A model generated the notes under the pieces. The model saw nothing but the letters and a program-made list of their open reading frames with translations, did not search any database and was not told the DNA's origin. From an uncultured Porphyromonadaceae bacterium (GTDB lineage Bacteria; Bacteroidota; Bacteroidia; Bacteroidales; Muribaculaceae), in NCBI GenBank assembly GCA_900541835.1, contig UQLL01000010.1:3986-67985 (forward strand): 64,000 nucleotides of DNA, read 5' to 3'. Position numbers and translations under genes: made by a program. Below are positions 1 through 9,295 of the stretch, one piece after another (the stretch's first letter is position 1; each line of letters opens with the position of its first letter).

Positions 1-2
1 CC

Positions 3-80
3 GACATCGAGCCCGACGTGGCCCTGAGCCCCGACTGCTTCAAGCCGACGGCCAAAATCCGCCGCATCGAAAAAGACTGA
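3..80 (+). CDS. 3' end of an unidentified gene (partial)
   Basis: The window opens inside a reading frame of 25 residues that ends ...AKIRRIEKD and stops with TGA at 78-80. Too little remains to recognise a family. The frame is open from the first base and no other frame on this strand gives a better continuation. The next gene has its own promoter, so the two are probably separate transcripts. Confidence 0.5.
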   Translation, partial: DIEPDVALSPDCFKPTAKIRRIEKD

Positions 81-107
81 TGCAGGCGCGGTAAAGTCAA
101 GGGCCGC

Positions 108-132
108 GGGGACGCACGACCGGCGCATCCCT
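108..132 (+). repeat. degenerate copy of the dispersed palindromic repeat
   Basis: GGGACGCACG followed by CGGCGCATCCC: the arms are those of the roughly 26-bp palindrome family found across the window, with one arm partly decayed. It sits between the first gene end and the RSH promoter. Confidence 0.55.
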
Positions 133-153
133 GCGACTCTCAACTTTTATTCG

Positions 154-161
154 TAACTTTG
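154..161 (+). promoter_or_regulatory. Bacteroidota -7 promoter box (TAACTTTG)
   Basis: Matches TAnnTTTG exactly. It lies only 7 bases before the first ATG of the RSH gene, so the transcript would have almost no leader. A clear -33 TTTG element is not visible upstream. Confidence 0.6.
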
Positions 162-168
162 CGTGGCA

Positions 169-2052
169 ATGGAAATGGAAAAGGATTATACGGACATGGT
201 CAATCAGGCCTGGCAGCAGCTGCGGCAGGCCCTGGCTCAAAGGTTCACGGAAGAGGACATGCAGCTGGCGGAGAGTGCCTTCGGTCTCGCCAGACAGGCC
301 CACAGCCTACAGCGCCGCAAGTCGGGAGAGCCATACATACTCCACCCCCTGGCCGTGGCACGCATCGTCGGCGTAGACCTCGAGCTCGACGCACACATGG
401 TGGCCGCCGCGCTGCTCCACGACGTGGTCGAGGACACCCCCTACACCCTCTCAGACATCCGGGAGCGCTTCGGCCCCGACGTCGCCAGCCTCGTCAACGT
501 CGTCACCAAGCGCCCCAAGTCCAGCTACGACCAGAGCAAGCAGGTCGACAACTTCCGCCAGATCCTGGAGAGCGTCCACAGCGACGTCCGCGCACTGCTC
601 ATCAAGCTCGCCGACCGCCTCCACAACATGCGAACCCTCGAGGCACAGCGCCCCGACAAGCAGCTCAAGATAGCCGGCGAGACCGACTACTTCTACGCCC
701 CCCTGGCCAACCGCCTCGGCCTGTACCACATCAAGTCCGAGCTCGAGAACCTCTCCTTCCGCTTCCGCCAGCCACGCTACTACGACCAGATCAGCCGCCG
801 GATGCACGAGTACATGCACACGGCCCGCCCCCGCATCGAGGCCTTCGCCGCCGACATCGACCGCGCCCTGCGCCAGCATGGCATAGAGGCCCGCACCGAA
901 GTACGCTTCCGCCTGCCCAGCTCCGTGGCTCGAAAGATGCGCGACCGCGACTGCACCTTCGCGCACGTCGATGGCAAGCACTACATCCGCGTCGTATTCC
1001 CCGCCGGGGCCGACCACGCCGCCGACAAGCAGGCCGCCATCGGCATCTACTCCGCCCTCACCGACGTCTGGAGAGAAAAGCCCGGCTCCACCTCCAACTA
1101 CATCGACACCCCCAAGGAGAACGGCTACCAGAGCTTCCACCTCAAGCTCCTGGCCGACGGCCGCTGGGAAGAGATCCACATCGCCTCCGACCGCATGCTC
1201 CGCCAGAACCGAGTCACCAGCGGCGGAGAGATCAACGACCCCAATATCCACACCTGGCTCGAGAAGTTCCGCCGCACCCTCGACGACGCCGCCGCCGACC
1301 CCACGCGCATGGACTACCTCGATTCCGCCACCACCCTCTTCTACAACGACGACATACGAGTCTTCACCCCCGGCGGACGCGAGGTGCTGCTTCCCAAGAA
1401 CGCCACCGCCCTCGACTTCGCCTACGAAGTCGGCGACGACATAGGCCGCCACGCCACACACTGCCGCGTCAACGGCAAGCTCTGCTCCGTAAAGACCGTG
1501 CTGCGCCGAGGCGACGTCGTCGAAATCGGCACCGACCCGCAGGCCGTCCCCGGACGCGACTGGCTCCTCCACGCCCACACCTTCAAGGCCCAGAAAGCCC
1601 TGCGCGACCACTACGCCACCCTGCCGCGCCTGCCTTACCGCCGCTGCGAGCACTGCCACCCCATCCCCGGCGAGGAGGTCATCGGCTTCCGCAACGCCGA
1701 CGACAGCGTCACCATCCACCGCCGCTCCTGCCCCGAGGCCATCCGCGCCGCCTCGCGCCATGGCGACCGCATCACCGAAGTCGACTTCCCCGAGAACCCG
1801 CAGCGCCTATACAGCGCCACCCTGCGCATACGCGGCGTCGACCGCTACCACCTGCTGAGCGACATCATCGACTGCATCACCGAGCAGCAGGGTCTCAACA
1901 TGCACCACGTCACCAGCGACGACATCGACAACATCGCCCACATCACCATCACCTTCGACGTCACCGGCACCGCCGAGCTCGAGCGCACCATCGCCTCCAT
2001 CGAGGCCATCCCCGGCGTCGACGAAGTCCTCCAGCAGGCCAGCCCCGCCTGA
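169..2052 (+). CDS. RelA/SpoT-family protein with degenerate synthetase domain
   Basis: About 627 residues, shorter than the usual 700-750. Order of parts: an HD hydrolase domain (HPLAVA, LLHDVVEDT and LADRLHNMRT motifs, roughly residues 50-160), a RelA/SpoT synthetase-like domain (around 240-350), a TGS domain (around 385-445) and a C-terminal ACT-like domain. RSH enzymes make and break the alarmone (p)ppGpp. The hydrolase motifs look intact. The synthetase motifs do not: the RxK motif reads RFR, KDYI reads SNYI, EVQIRT reads EEIHIAS, and the downstream AAHW motif is absent, although NGYQSFH is kept. I infer that it is mainly a ppGpp hydrolase. Starts at GTG 163, ATG 169 and ATG 175 are possible; 169 was chosen because it follows the promoter and is the first ATG. 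Confidence 0.85.
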   Translation: MEMEKDYTDMVNQAWQQLRQALAQRFTEEDMQLAESAFGLARQAHSLQRRKSGEPYILHPLAVARIVGVDLELDAHMVAAALLHDVVEDTPYTLSDIRERFGPDVASLVNVVTKRPKSSYDQSKQVDNFRQILESVHSDVRALLIKLADRLHNMRTLEAQRPDKQLKIAGETDYFYAPLANRLGLYHIKSELENLSFRFRQPRYYDQISRRMHEYMHTARPRIEAFAADIDRALRQHGIEARTEVRFRLPSSVARKMRDRDCTFAHVDGKHYIRVVFPAGADHAADKQAAIGIYSALTDVWREKPGSTSNYIDTPKENGYQSFHLKLLADGRWEEIHIASDRMLRQNRVTSGGEINDPNIHTWLEKFRRTLDDAAADPTRMDYLDSATTLFYNDDIRVFTPGGREVLLPKNATALDFAYEVGDDIGRHATHCRVNGKLCSVKTVLRRGDVVEIGTDPQAVPGRDWLLHAHTFKAQKALRDHYATLPRLPYRRCEHCHPIPGEEVIGFRNADDSVTIHRRSCPEAIRAASRHGDRITEVDFPENPQRLYSATLRIRGVDRYHLLSDIIDCITEQQGLNMHHVTSDDIDNIAHITITFDVTGTAELERTIASIEAIPGVDEVLQQASPA

Positions 2053-2104
2053 CACCGCCATAGAAGCCATTAAAGAGAGAAACCTACGGGGCAAGCGCCT
2101 ATTC

Positions 2105-2119
2105 TTGTCATTTTGACAA
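2105..2119. promoter_or_regulatory. short inverted repeat upstream of korA promoter
   Basis: TTGTCA TTT TGACAA, a perfect 6-3-6 inverted repeat about 20-35 bases upstream of the -33 element of korA. The position suits a regulator operator. The protein that would bind it is unknown, and chance occurrence is possible. Confidence 0.3.
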
Positions 2120-2139
2120 AATTCATGTTCCCAAACCCC

Positions 2140-2168
2140 TTGCGTATTGACATTTTTATGTAACTTTG
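2140..2168 (+). promoter_or_regulatory. korA promoter
   Basis: TTG at 2140-2142 and TAACTTTG at 2161-2168 fit the Bacteroidota housekeeping promoter. It predicts a leader of about 125 bases before korA. Confidence 0.7.
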
Positions 2169-2298
2169 CACCGAAATTCGTTCCGTCCGCCGTGTCGGGG
2201 CCCAAAAGCCCCCGGTGCAGCGGCCTTGAACGCACTCTGAACAAAAGGAAAAATACCAAGAAAACAATACCCCAAACAAGTATAAAAGGAAAAGTGAT

Positions 2299-4152
2299 AT
2301 GCTTGAAGGAACCAAGGTGAAACCCGTCGACAGCGTCGTAGTGCGCTTCAGCGGCGACTCCGGCGACGGCATGCAGCTCGCCGGCAACATCTTCTCTAAC
2401 GTATCGGCCGGGGAGGGCAACGAAATCTCCACCTTCCCCGACTATCCGGCCGAGATCCGCGCCCCGCAGGGCACCCTGAGCGGCGTCAGCGGATTCCAGG
2501 TCCACATCGGCGTGGGCGTCTACACCCCCGGCGACCAGGCCGACGTGCTCGTGGCCATGAACCCCGCAGCACTCAAGACAAACCTTAAATTTCTCAAGCC
2601 CGGCGGAATAATCATCGTCGACACCGACACCTTCCGCGAGCCAGACCTCAAGAAAGCCGAGTACCGGACCATGGACCCCATCGCCGAGCTCGGCATCGAC
2701 CGCAAGCGCGTCCTCGGAGTGGACATGACGACCCTGGTCAAAGAGACCCTCAAGGACTCCGGAATGTCGCCCGCCGCCGTGCTCAAGTGCAAGAACATGT
2801 TCGCCCTGGGCCTCATCTGCTGGCTCTTCGACAAGCCCGTCGACGCCGTGCTCCGCAAGCTCCAGGCCAAGTTCGCCAAGAAGCCCGCCGTCTACGAAGC
2901 CAACGCCAAGGTGGTGCAGGCCGGCTGGGACTGCGGCCACAACACCCACTCCTCCATGCCCACATACCGCGTGGAGAGCGACCACCAGCGCCCCGGCGTC
3001 TACACCGACGTCAGCGGCAACACCGCCACCGCCTGGGGCCTCATCATGGCCTCCCAGCGCAGCGGAAGGCCCCTCTTCCTCGGCTCGTACCCCATCACCC
3101 CGGCCACCGACATCCTCCACGAGCTCGCCAAGCGCAAGGACCTCGGCGTCAAGGCGTGCCAGATGGAAGACGAGATCGCCGGCGTGTGCTCCGCCATCGG
3201 CGCATCCTTCGCCGGCAACATGGCCGTCACCTCCACCTCCGGACCCGGCCTGGCCCTGAAGAGCGAGGGCATCGGCCTGGCCGTAATCATGGAGCTGCCC
3301 CTGGTGGTCATCGACGTCCAGCGCGGCGGCCCATCCACCGGCCTCCCCACCAAGACCGAGCAGACAGACCTCGCCCAGGCCCTCTACGGCCGCAACGGCG
3401 AGAGCCCCATCCCCGTGCTCGCCGCCGCCTCCCCCACCGACTGCTTCGACATGGCCTTCGAGGCCGCACGAATAGCCATGGAGCACATGACACCCGTCAT
3501 CCTCCTCACGGACGCCTTCATCGCCAACGGCTCCGCCGCCTGGCGCATACCCGAGGCCGACGAATATCCCGCCATCAACCCGCCACTGCTGACCGAAGGC
3601 AACATCCCCGAGGGCTGGCACCCCTACATGCGCCAGGCCGAGAACCACGTCCGCTACTGGGCCACCCCCGGCCTCAAGGGAGGCCAGCACCGCGTCGGCG
3701 GCCTCGAGAAGGACCCCGAGACCTCCGTCATCACCACCGACCCCGCCATGCACGAGGCCATGGTCCACGCCCGCGCCGGCAAGGTAAAGGCCATCGCACA
3801 TGACATCCCCGAGCTCAAAGTCGAGGGCAATCCCGACGCCGACACCCTGCTCGTAGGATGGGGCGGCACCTATGGCCACCTCGTGGCAGCCGAAAAGGAG
3901 CTAAACGCACAGGGCGTCGCCACCGCCCACGCACAGCTGCGCTACATCAACCCCCTGCCCGCCAACGCCATAGAGCTCATGGGCAAATACAAGAACATCG
4001 TCGTGGCCGAGCTCAACACCGGCCAGCTCGCCGACTGGCTCCAGGCCCGCCTCCCCCGCCACGAGATCCTGCGCATCAACAAGGTCCAGGGCCAGCCTTT
4101 CACCGTCCACGAGCTCGTAGAGGGCGTAAAGCGCGCAATCACCAACAAGTAA
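2299..4152 (+). CDS. korA: 2-oxoacid:ferredoxin oxidoreductase, alpha subunit (gamma-alpha fusion)
   Basis: 617 residues. The N-terminal part (about 1-190, SGDSGDGMQLAG near residue 13) is the gamma domain of pyruvate/2-oxoglutarate ferredoxin oxidoreductases. It is fused to the pyrimidine-binding alpha domain (from about 200; TSTSGPGLAL near 312) and a C-terminal transketolase-like domain. With KorB it oxidatively decarboxylates a 2-oxoacid, probably 2-oxoglutarate, to the acyl-CoA and reduces ferredoxin; the reverse reaction fixes CO2 in anaerobes. The gamma-alpha fusion followed by a separate beta subunit is the usual KorAB layout. Substrate (2-oxoglutarate, pyruvate or branched-chain) cannot be fixed from sequence alone. 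The next gene, korB, is separated by a foldback element of about 195 bp. Confidence 0.92.
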   Translation: MLEGTKVKPVDSVVVRFSGDSGDGMQLAGNIFSNVSAGEGNEISTFPDYPAEIRAPQGTLSGVSGFQVHIGVGVYTPGDQADVLVAMNPAALKTNLKFLKPGGIIIVDTDTFREPDLKKAEYRTMDPIAELGIDRKRVLGVDMTTLVKETLKDSGMSPAAVLKCKNMFALGLICWLFDKPVDAVLRKLQAKFAKKPAVYEANAKVVQAGWDCGHNTHSSMPTYRVESDHQRPGVYTDVSGNTATAWGLIMASQRSGRPLFLGSYPITPATDILHELAKRKDLGVKACQMEDEIAGVCSAIGASFAGNMAVTSTSGPGLALKSEGIGLAVIMELPLVVIDVQRGGPSTGLPTKTEQTDLAQALYGRNGESPIPVLAAASPTDCFDMAFEAARIAMEHMTPVILLTDAFIANGSAAWRIPEADEYPAINPPLLTEGNIPEGWHPYMRQAENHVRYWATPGLKGGQHRVGGLEKDPETSVITTDPAMHEAMVHARAGKVKAIAHDIPELKVEGNPDADTLLVGWGGTYGHLVAAEKELNAQGVATAHAQLRYINPLPANAIELMGKYKNIVVAELNTGQLADWLQARLPRHEILRINKVQGQPFTVHELVEGVKRAITNK

Positions 4153-4166
4153 AATCAACCATGAGC

Positions 4167-4361
4167 CGTGTCAGAAAAACAAGGCGCATCCCGACTGCAC
4201 TATATCCTCCGAAGGCAACCTTCGAGGGTGCTGTCAGAACGGATGCAGGTGTGGAGCTTCGGGGTTCCGAACAGGAGGGAGCGTACTGAAGTACGTGACC
4301 GACTGCGAGAGGTTCCCGAAGTGTCGCAGATGCGCCTTTCTGACACACCCTCCAAAACAGA
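4167..4361. mobile_element. MITE-like foldback element between korA and korB
   Basis: A roughly 195-bp insert flanked by exact 10-base direct repeats AACCATGAGC (4157-4166 and 4362-4371), the right copy containing the korB start codon. Near both ends lie inverted copies of GTGTCAGAAA followed by AGGCGCATC (left 4168-4189; right 4329-4346, complementary strand). A third related copy, GAGGGTGCTGTCAGAA, begins near 4223. The part from about 4230 to 4347 folds on itself: GTCAGAA pairs with TTCTGAC, CTTCGGG with CCCGAAG, and CGTACTGAAGTACG forms the tip. It has no coding content of its own. Alternative: a structured RNA that adjusts korB expression. Confidence 0.6.
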
Positions 4362-4365
4362 AACC

Positions 4366-5379
4366 ATGAGCACAACTTATACCCCGGCCGATTACCGCAA
4401 CTCGCAGAAGGCACGCTGGTGCCCCGGCTGCGGCGACCACGCCATCCTCTCCACCCTCGTCAAGGCCATGGCCGAAGTCGGCACCGCCCCCCAGGACACG
4501 GTAGTGGTGTCCGGCATCGGCTGCTCCTCGCGCCTCCCCTACTACATGGCCACCTACGGCATGCACACCATCCACGGCCGCGCAGCAGCCATCGCCACCG
4601 GCGTCAAGACCTCACGCCCCGAACTCAGCGTCTGGCAGATAAGCGGCGACGGCGACGGCCTCGCAATCGGAGGCAACCACTTCATCCACGCCGTACGCCG
4701 CAACATCGACCTCAACATCCTGCTGTTCAACAACAAGATCTACGGACTCACCAAGGGCCAGTACTCCCCCACCACCGACCGCGGCACCGTCACCAAGTCC
4801 TCCCCCTACGGCACCACCGAGGACCCTTTCATCCCCGCCGAGCTCGTCTTCGGCGCACGCGGCACCTTCTTCGCACGCGGCATCGACGTCTTCCTCCAGG
4901 ACACCCAGGACGTCATGGTGGCCGCCGCCAAGCATAAGGGAGCCTCCGTGGTCGAGATACTCCAGAACTGCGTCATCTTCAACAACGGCATCCACTCCTA
5001 CCTCACCGACAAGGATAAGCGCGACGACCACATCATCCACCTGCGCCAGGGCCAGAAGATGCTCTTCGGCCGCGACATGGAGAAAGGCCTCGTGCAGGAC
5101 GGCTTCGGCCTCAAGGCCGTCACCCTGGGCCAGGACGGCTATACCATCGACGACGTCCTCGTCCACGACGCCCATACCCCCCAGAACTTCCTGCACCAGC
5201 AGCTGGCCATGATGGACGGCCACGAGCTGCCCCTGGCCATCGGCGTCATCCGCGACGTCAACGCCCCCAGCTACGAGACCGCCGTCGCCGAACAGGTAGC
5301 CGAGGTCCGCGCCCGCAAGGCATACACCGACCTCCGTGCCATGATCCTGGCCACACACGAGACCTGGGAAGTAAAGTAA
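4366..5379 (+). CDS. korB: 2-oxoacid:ferredoxin oxidoreductase, beta subunit
   Basis: 337 residues; binds thiamine pyrophosphate. The N-terminal CPGCGDH (about residues 19-25) and GIGCSS are beta-subunit signatures. The TPP motif runs from GDGDGLAIGG to NNKIYG (about 93-125). Together with KorA it forms the catalytic complex and passes electrons to ferredoxin. The frame is open upstream to 4168, but those codons lie in the foldback element, so the ATG at 4366 is the supported start. A strong terminator follows directly. Confidence 0.93.
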   Translation: MSTTYTPADYRNSQKARWCPGCGDHAILSTLVKAMAEVGTAPQDTVVVSGIGCSSRLPYYMATYGMHTIHGRAAAIATGVKTSRPELSVWQISGDGDGLAIGGNHFIHAVRRNIDLNILLFNNKIYGLTKGQYSPTTDRGTVTKSSPYGTTEDPFIPAELVFGARGTFFARGIDVFLQDTQDVMVAAAKHKGASVVEILQNCVIFNNGIHSYLTDKDKRDDHIIHLRQGQKMLFGRDMEKGLVQDGFGLKAVTLGQDGYTIDDVLVHDAHTPQNFLHQQLAMMDGHELPLAIGVIRDVNAPSYETAVAEQVAEVRARKAYTDLRAMILATHETWEVK

Positions 5380-5396
5380 CCCCGCCTCGGCCGCAC

Positions 5397-5433
5397 AATA
5401 AATCCCGCGTCCTGCCCGGACGCGGGATTTATT
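5397..5433 (+). terminator. rho-independent-type hairpin after korB
   Basis: Arms AATAAATCCCGCGTCC and its exact complement (5397-5412, 5418-5433) around a TGCCC loop, followed by TTGCTTTC. It lies 17 bases after the korB stop. Confidence 0.85.
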
Positions 5434-5609
5434 GTTGCTTTCAAGCCTTTTCACCCGGCGCGGAATATCAGATGCTTCCTTCCCACCAGGTGCATGACAG
5501 CGTAACGGTACAGCCTCTGCTCACTCCTGTTCCCGCCGCGCTGACGCCCTATGGCCGTCCAGCTATAAGCGAGAACAGCCATGCGTACGCCGTGTGCCGG
5601 AGTATATTT

Positions 5610-5640
5610 TTTGAGGTTCGGCGGAAATGTACTATCTTTG
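5610..5640 (+). promoter_or_regulatory. tyrS: tyrS promoter
   Basis: TTTG at 5610-5613 and TATCTTTG at 5633-5640, 19 bases apart, a near-ideal Bacteroidota promoter. The stretch between the korB terminator and this promoter (5434-5609) shows no gene. Confidence 0.75.
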
Positions 5641-5674
5641 CATTTCAGAAGTACCACCAAGCGTGTATTCAGAC

Positions 5675-6965
<1,291 letters not shown>

Positions 6966-6970
<5 letters not shown>

Positions 6971-7040
6971 ACAACGAGCAATAACAGTGACGCACCGGTG
7001 ATCCGCGACGTCCGCCAACGCCTATTGCTCATTATTCATT
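6966..7040. repeat. inverted repeat overlapping the tyrS stop
   Basis: Arms 6966-6983 and 7023-7040 are complementary at 16 of 18 positions (GAGCAATA against TATTGCTC, and so on), with a 39-base loop that itself contains CGCACCGGTGATCCGCG. The left arm includes the tyrS stop codon. It could terminate tyrS or be a decayed small repeat; there is no T-run. Confidence 0.5.
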
Positions 7041-7063
7041 GTCCATCAAAAACAACAACCCTC

Positions 7064-7780
7064 ATGAAAATGAAAAAACCTCTCTTTATCGCCGGCGCCA
7101 TGAGCCTGCTGCTCGTAGGCGCCACCCTCGCCGCCTGCAGCGACGACAACAAGGGCCCGCACTATCCCGACACCCAGACCTTCCGCCAGGTTCTGCGCGT
7201 AGAGCAGTGGAACGACGGCACCATCAACGCCTTCGCCGACTTCCAAGCCATCAGCGTGCAGACTAACAAGCTCGTGAGCTGCGAGCTCGGGAAAGAAAGC
7301 TCCATCACCGCCAACGGCGTCAAGCTCATCTACAGCAAGCCCGACCCCGACGACCCGTACAGCTACGCTTACGGCGAAACCATCACGGCCCCCGACCAGG
7401 AAGTCACTTTCGTCTTCACACGCAAGCCAGGCCTTACCTTCACCAACCGCATCAAAATCGGCAACACCCCCTTCATCCGCCTGCCATCGACCACCGTCCT
7501 GGAGAACAACACCCGCTACACCTACACCTCCTCGCTGGGAACCATCACCAACTCCGCCATCCGCATCTACGTGATAGGCAAGAGCGGCGACCAGATGAGC
7601 AAGCGCTACGACGCCATCATCTTCAACGACACCTACTACTTCGAGGACGTACCCGCCGGCACCTACGTGCTCCAGTCCACCGCCACCGACGAAATCCCGC
7701 TCCAGGAGGAGAACGGCACCTCCGGCGGCGCCCTCTACTCCACCAAGGTCTTCGAGATTCCCACCGTCACCTTCAAATAA
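7064..7780 (+). CDS. hypothetical lipoprotein
   Basis: 238 residues. The N-terminus (MKMKKPLFIAGAM...) is a signal sequence ending in a lipobox LAAC, followed by SDDN; acidic residues just after the cysteine favour surface export in Bacteroidota. The rest is rich in Thr, Tyr and Asp and looks like one or two beta-sandwich domains, but I do not recognise the family. ATG 7064 (or 7070) was chosen over the GTG at 6998 because only it places the signal peptide at the start. A convergent terminator follows. Confidence 0.75.
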   Translation: MKMKKPLFIAGAMSLLLVGATLAACSDDNKGPHYPDTQTFRQVLRVEQWNDGTINAFADFQAISVQTNKLVSCELGKESSITANGVKLIYSKPDPDDPYSYAYGETITAPDQEVTFVFTRKPGLTFTNRIKIGNTPFIRLPSTTVLENNTRYTYTSSLGTITNSAIRIYVIGKSGDQMSKRYDAIIFNDTYYFEDVPAGTYVLQSTATDEIPLQEENGTSGGALYSTKVFEIPTVTFK

Positions 7781-7819
7781 GGGCGTCTAAAGACGCATCT
7801 GCACAAGGTACCTGAAGCG

Positions 7820-7856
7820 GCAGGAGGGACAGGATAGCGTAACCTGTCCCTCCTGC
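7820..7856. terminator. hairpin between convergent genes
   Basis: Perfect 14-bp arms (7820-7833 GCAGGAGGGACAGG, 7843-7856) with a 9-base loop. It lies between the lipoprotein (plus) and the symporter (minus), so it can serve both. No long T-run. Confidence 0.65.
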
Positions 7857-7875
7857 TGTCTTCATTCCCATTCTC

Positions 7876-9138
7876 CTATGCCGCCGTAGCCGGACTTGCC
7901 GTCCCGCGCGAGAAGAGGCGGGCGATGATGATGGCCAGGGCGCCGTCGCCGGTCACGTTGCAGGCCGTGCCGAAGCTGTCCATGGCGATGTACAGAGCTA
8001 TCATCAGTGCGCAGTCGGCGTCCGTGAAGCCGAGCATCGACGTCAGCAGCCCCAGGGCCGCCATGATGGCTCCGCCAGGGATGCCCGGAGCCGCCACTAT
8101 CGTCACGCCCAACATACAGATGAAGCCCGCGAACAACTCCGGGTCATAGCTCGAGCCGGTCGCCAGCATCAGCGCCACCGCACACGCCACGATCTTCAGC
8201 ACCGACCCTGACATATGGATGGTGGCGCACAGAGGCACCGTGAAGCCGGCAACCTGCTCCGGCACGCCCATCTTCACCGCCTGCCGCAGAGTCACCGGAA
8301 TCGTAGCCGCCGACGACTGCGTGCCCAGGGCCGTGAAGTAGGCCGGCATCATCGTGGCAAGCAGCCGCAGCGGGTTGCGGCTCCCGCGGGAGAAGCAGGC
8401 CGCCACGCCGAACTGCACCAATAGCACACCCACGTGAAGCGCGAATATCACCGCGATGATCTTGGCGAACGTGCCCAGGATGCCGGCCACCTGTCCGGCC
8501 ACGGTCATGTTCAGGAAGATGCCGAAGATATAGATCGGCAGCAGCGGAATCACCACTTTCGAGATCAGTCCGCTGACGATGGCACGGAACTCGCCAAGCA
8601 GGCGCCGCATAGCCGAGTCCGGGGCGAACGCCACCGAGCCGACACCCAGGACGAAGCTTAGGATCAGGGCAGTCATCACCGGCATCAGCGCCGGCATCTC
8701 CACCGTGAAATAAGGCGTCAGCCCTGCAGGTACGCTCCCTGCAGCGTCCGTTGCGAGAGCCGCCGCGTCGCCGCCGAGCGGCTGCACCATGCCCGGGAAG
8801 AGGGCGTCGCTGACCCAGAACGACCCGAAACCGGCCAGCAGCGTGGCGAAGTAGGCCAGCGCCACCGTGGCCAGGAGCATGCGCCCGGCCTTGCGTCCCA
8901 CCTCGGCTATGGCCGGGGCCACGAAGCCCAGGATGATGAGCGGTATCACGAAGCCGAGCAGCTGCGAGAAGACGGCGTTGAACGTCTCGAAGACCCTCGT
9001 CAGCCACAGCGGCATCACATACGCTGCACCCACTCCGGCACACATCGCCACTATAATCCTCACCAGCAGATGCCTGCCCAGGCCCCCGATGCGTGTCACT
9101 ATCGAATTACTTTTCACTTTTGAGACGAGTTTTTCCAT
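7876..9138 (-). CDS. dicarboxylate/amino acid:cation symporter
   Basis: 420 residues, multi-pass membrane protein of the DAACS family (GltP/DctA/SstT type). The family signatures are visible: GTQSSAATIPVTL (the serine-rich re-entrant loop), PLCATIHMSG, and CNVTGDGALAI near the C-terminus (the NxxGD substrate/cation site). It imports dicarboxylates or amino acids such as glutamate, aspartate or serine with Na+ or H+ at the inner membrane. The exact substrate is not resolved. It lies downstream of the BspA-like gene but behind its terminator. Confidence 0.9.
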   Translation of the reverse strand: MEKLVSKVKSNSIVTRIGGLGRHLLVRIIVAMCAGVGAAYVMPLWLTRVFETFNAVFSQLLGFVIPLIILGFVAPAIAEVGRKAGRMLLATVALAYFATLLAGFGSFWVSDALFPGMVQPLGGDAAALATDAAGSVPAGLTPYFTVEMPALMPVMTALILSFVLGVGSVAFAPDSAMRRLLGEFRAIVSGLISKVVIPLLPIYIFGIFLNMTVAGQVAGILGTFAKIIAVIFALHVGVLLVQFGVAACFSRGSRNPLRLLATMMPAYFTALGTQSSAATIPVTLRQAVKMGVPEQVAGFTVPLCATIHMSGSVLKIVACAVALMLATGSSYDPELFAGFICMLGVTIVAAPGIPGGAIMAALGLLTSMLGFTDADCALMIALYIAMDSFGTACNVTGDGALAIIIARLFSRGTASPATAA

Positions 9139-9219
9139 TTACAACGTCATCCCCCGCGCCCTTATTGCCGCCCGTTGTATACGTGCGGACAATTTCCCCG
9201 CCAGCCACATGGCACAGGA

Positions 9220-9260
9220 CCGGCCCCGGGGGCTTTTACGAAGAAAGCCCCCGGGGCCGG
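9220..9260 (-). terminator. GC-rich hairpin after the BspA-like gene
   Basis: Perfect 16-bp arms (9220-9235 and 9245-9260, core CCGGCCCCGGGGGC) around a 9-base loop, between the stop of the BspA-like gene and the start of the symporter, both on the minus strand. Confidence 0.75.
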
Positions 9261-9295
9261 TGGGCCGAGGGGGCTTGGTGAGGGGTATGGGGGAC

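Noticed and set aside
159..2063. 634-residue plus-strand frame overlapping the RSH gene
   Set aside because: Arg/Pro/His-rich out-of-frame reading of the RSH gene; no family features.
1807..3879. 690-residue open frame on the minus strand across the RSH end and korA
   Set aside because: Shadow of high-GC coding sequence: composition is Gly/Val/Asp-rich without domain motifs, and it runs through the real promoter region.
4168..4365. N-terminal extension of korB by 66 codons
   Set aside because: The codons lie in the foldback element; the family N-terminus starts at ATG 4366.
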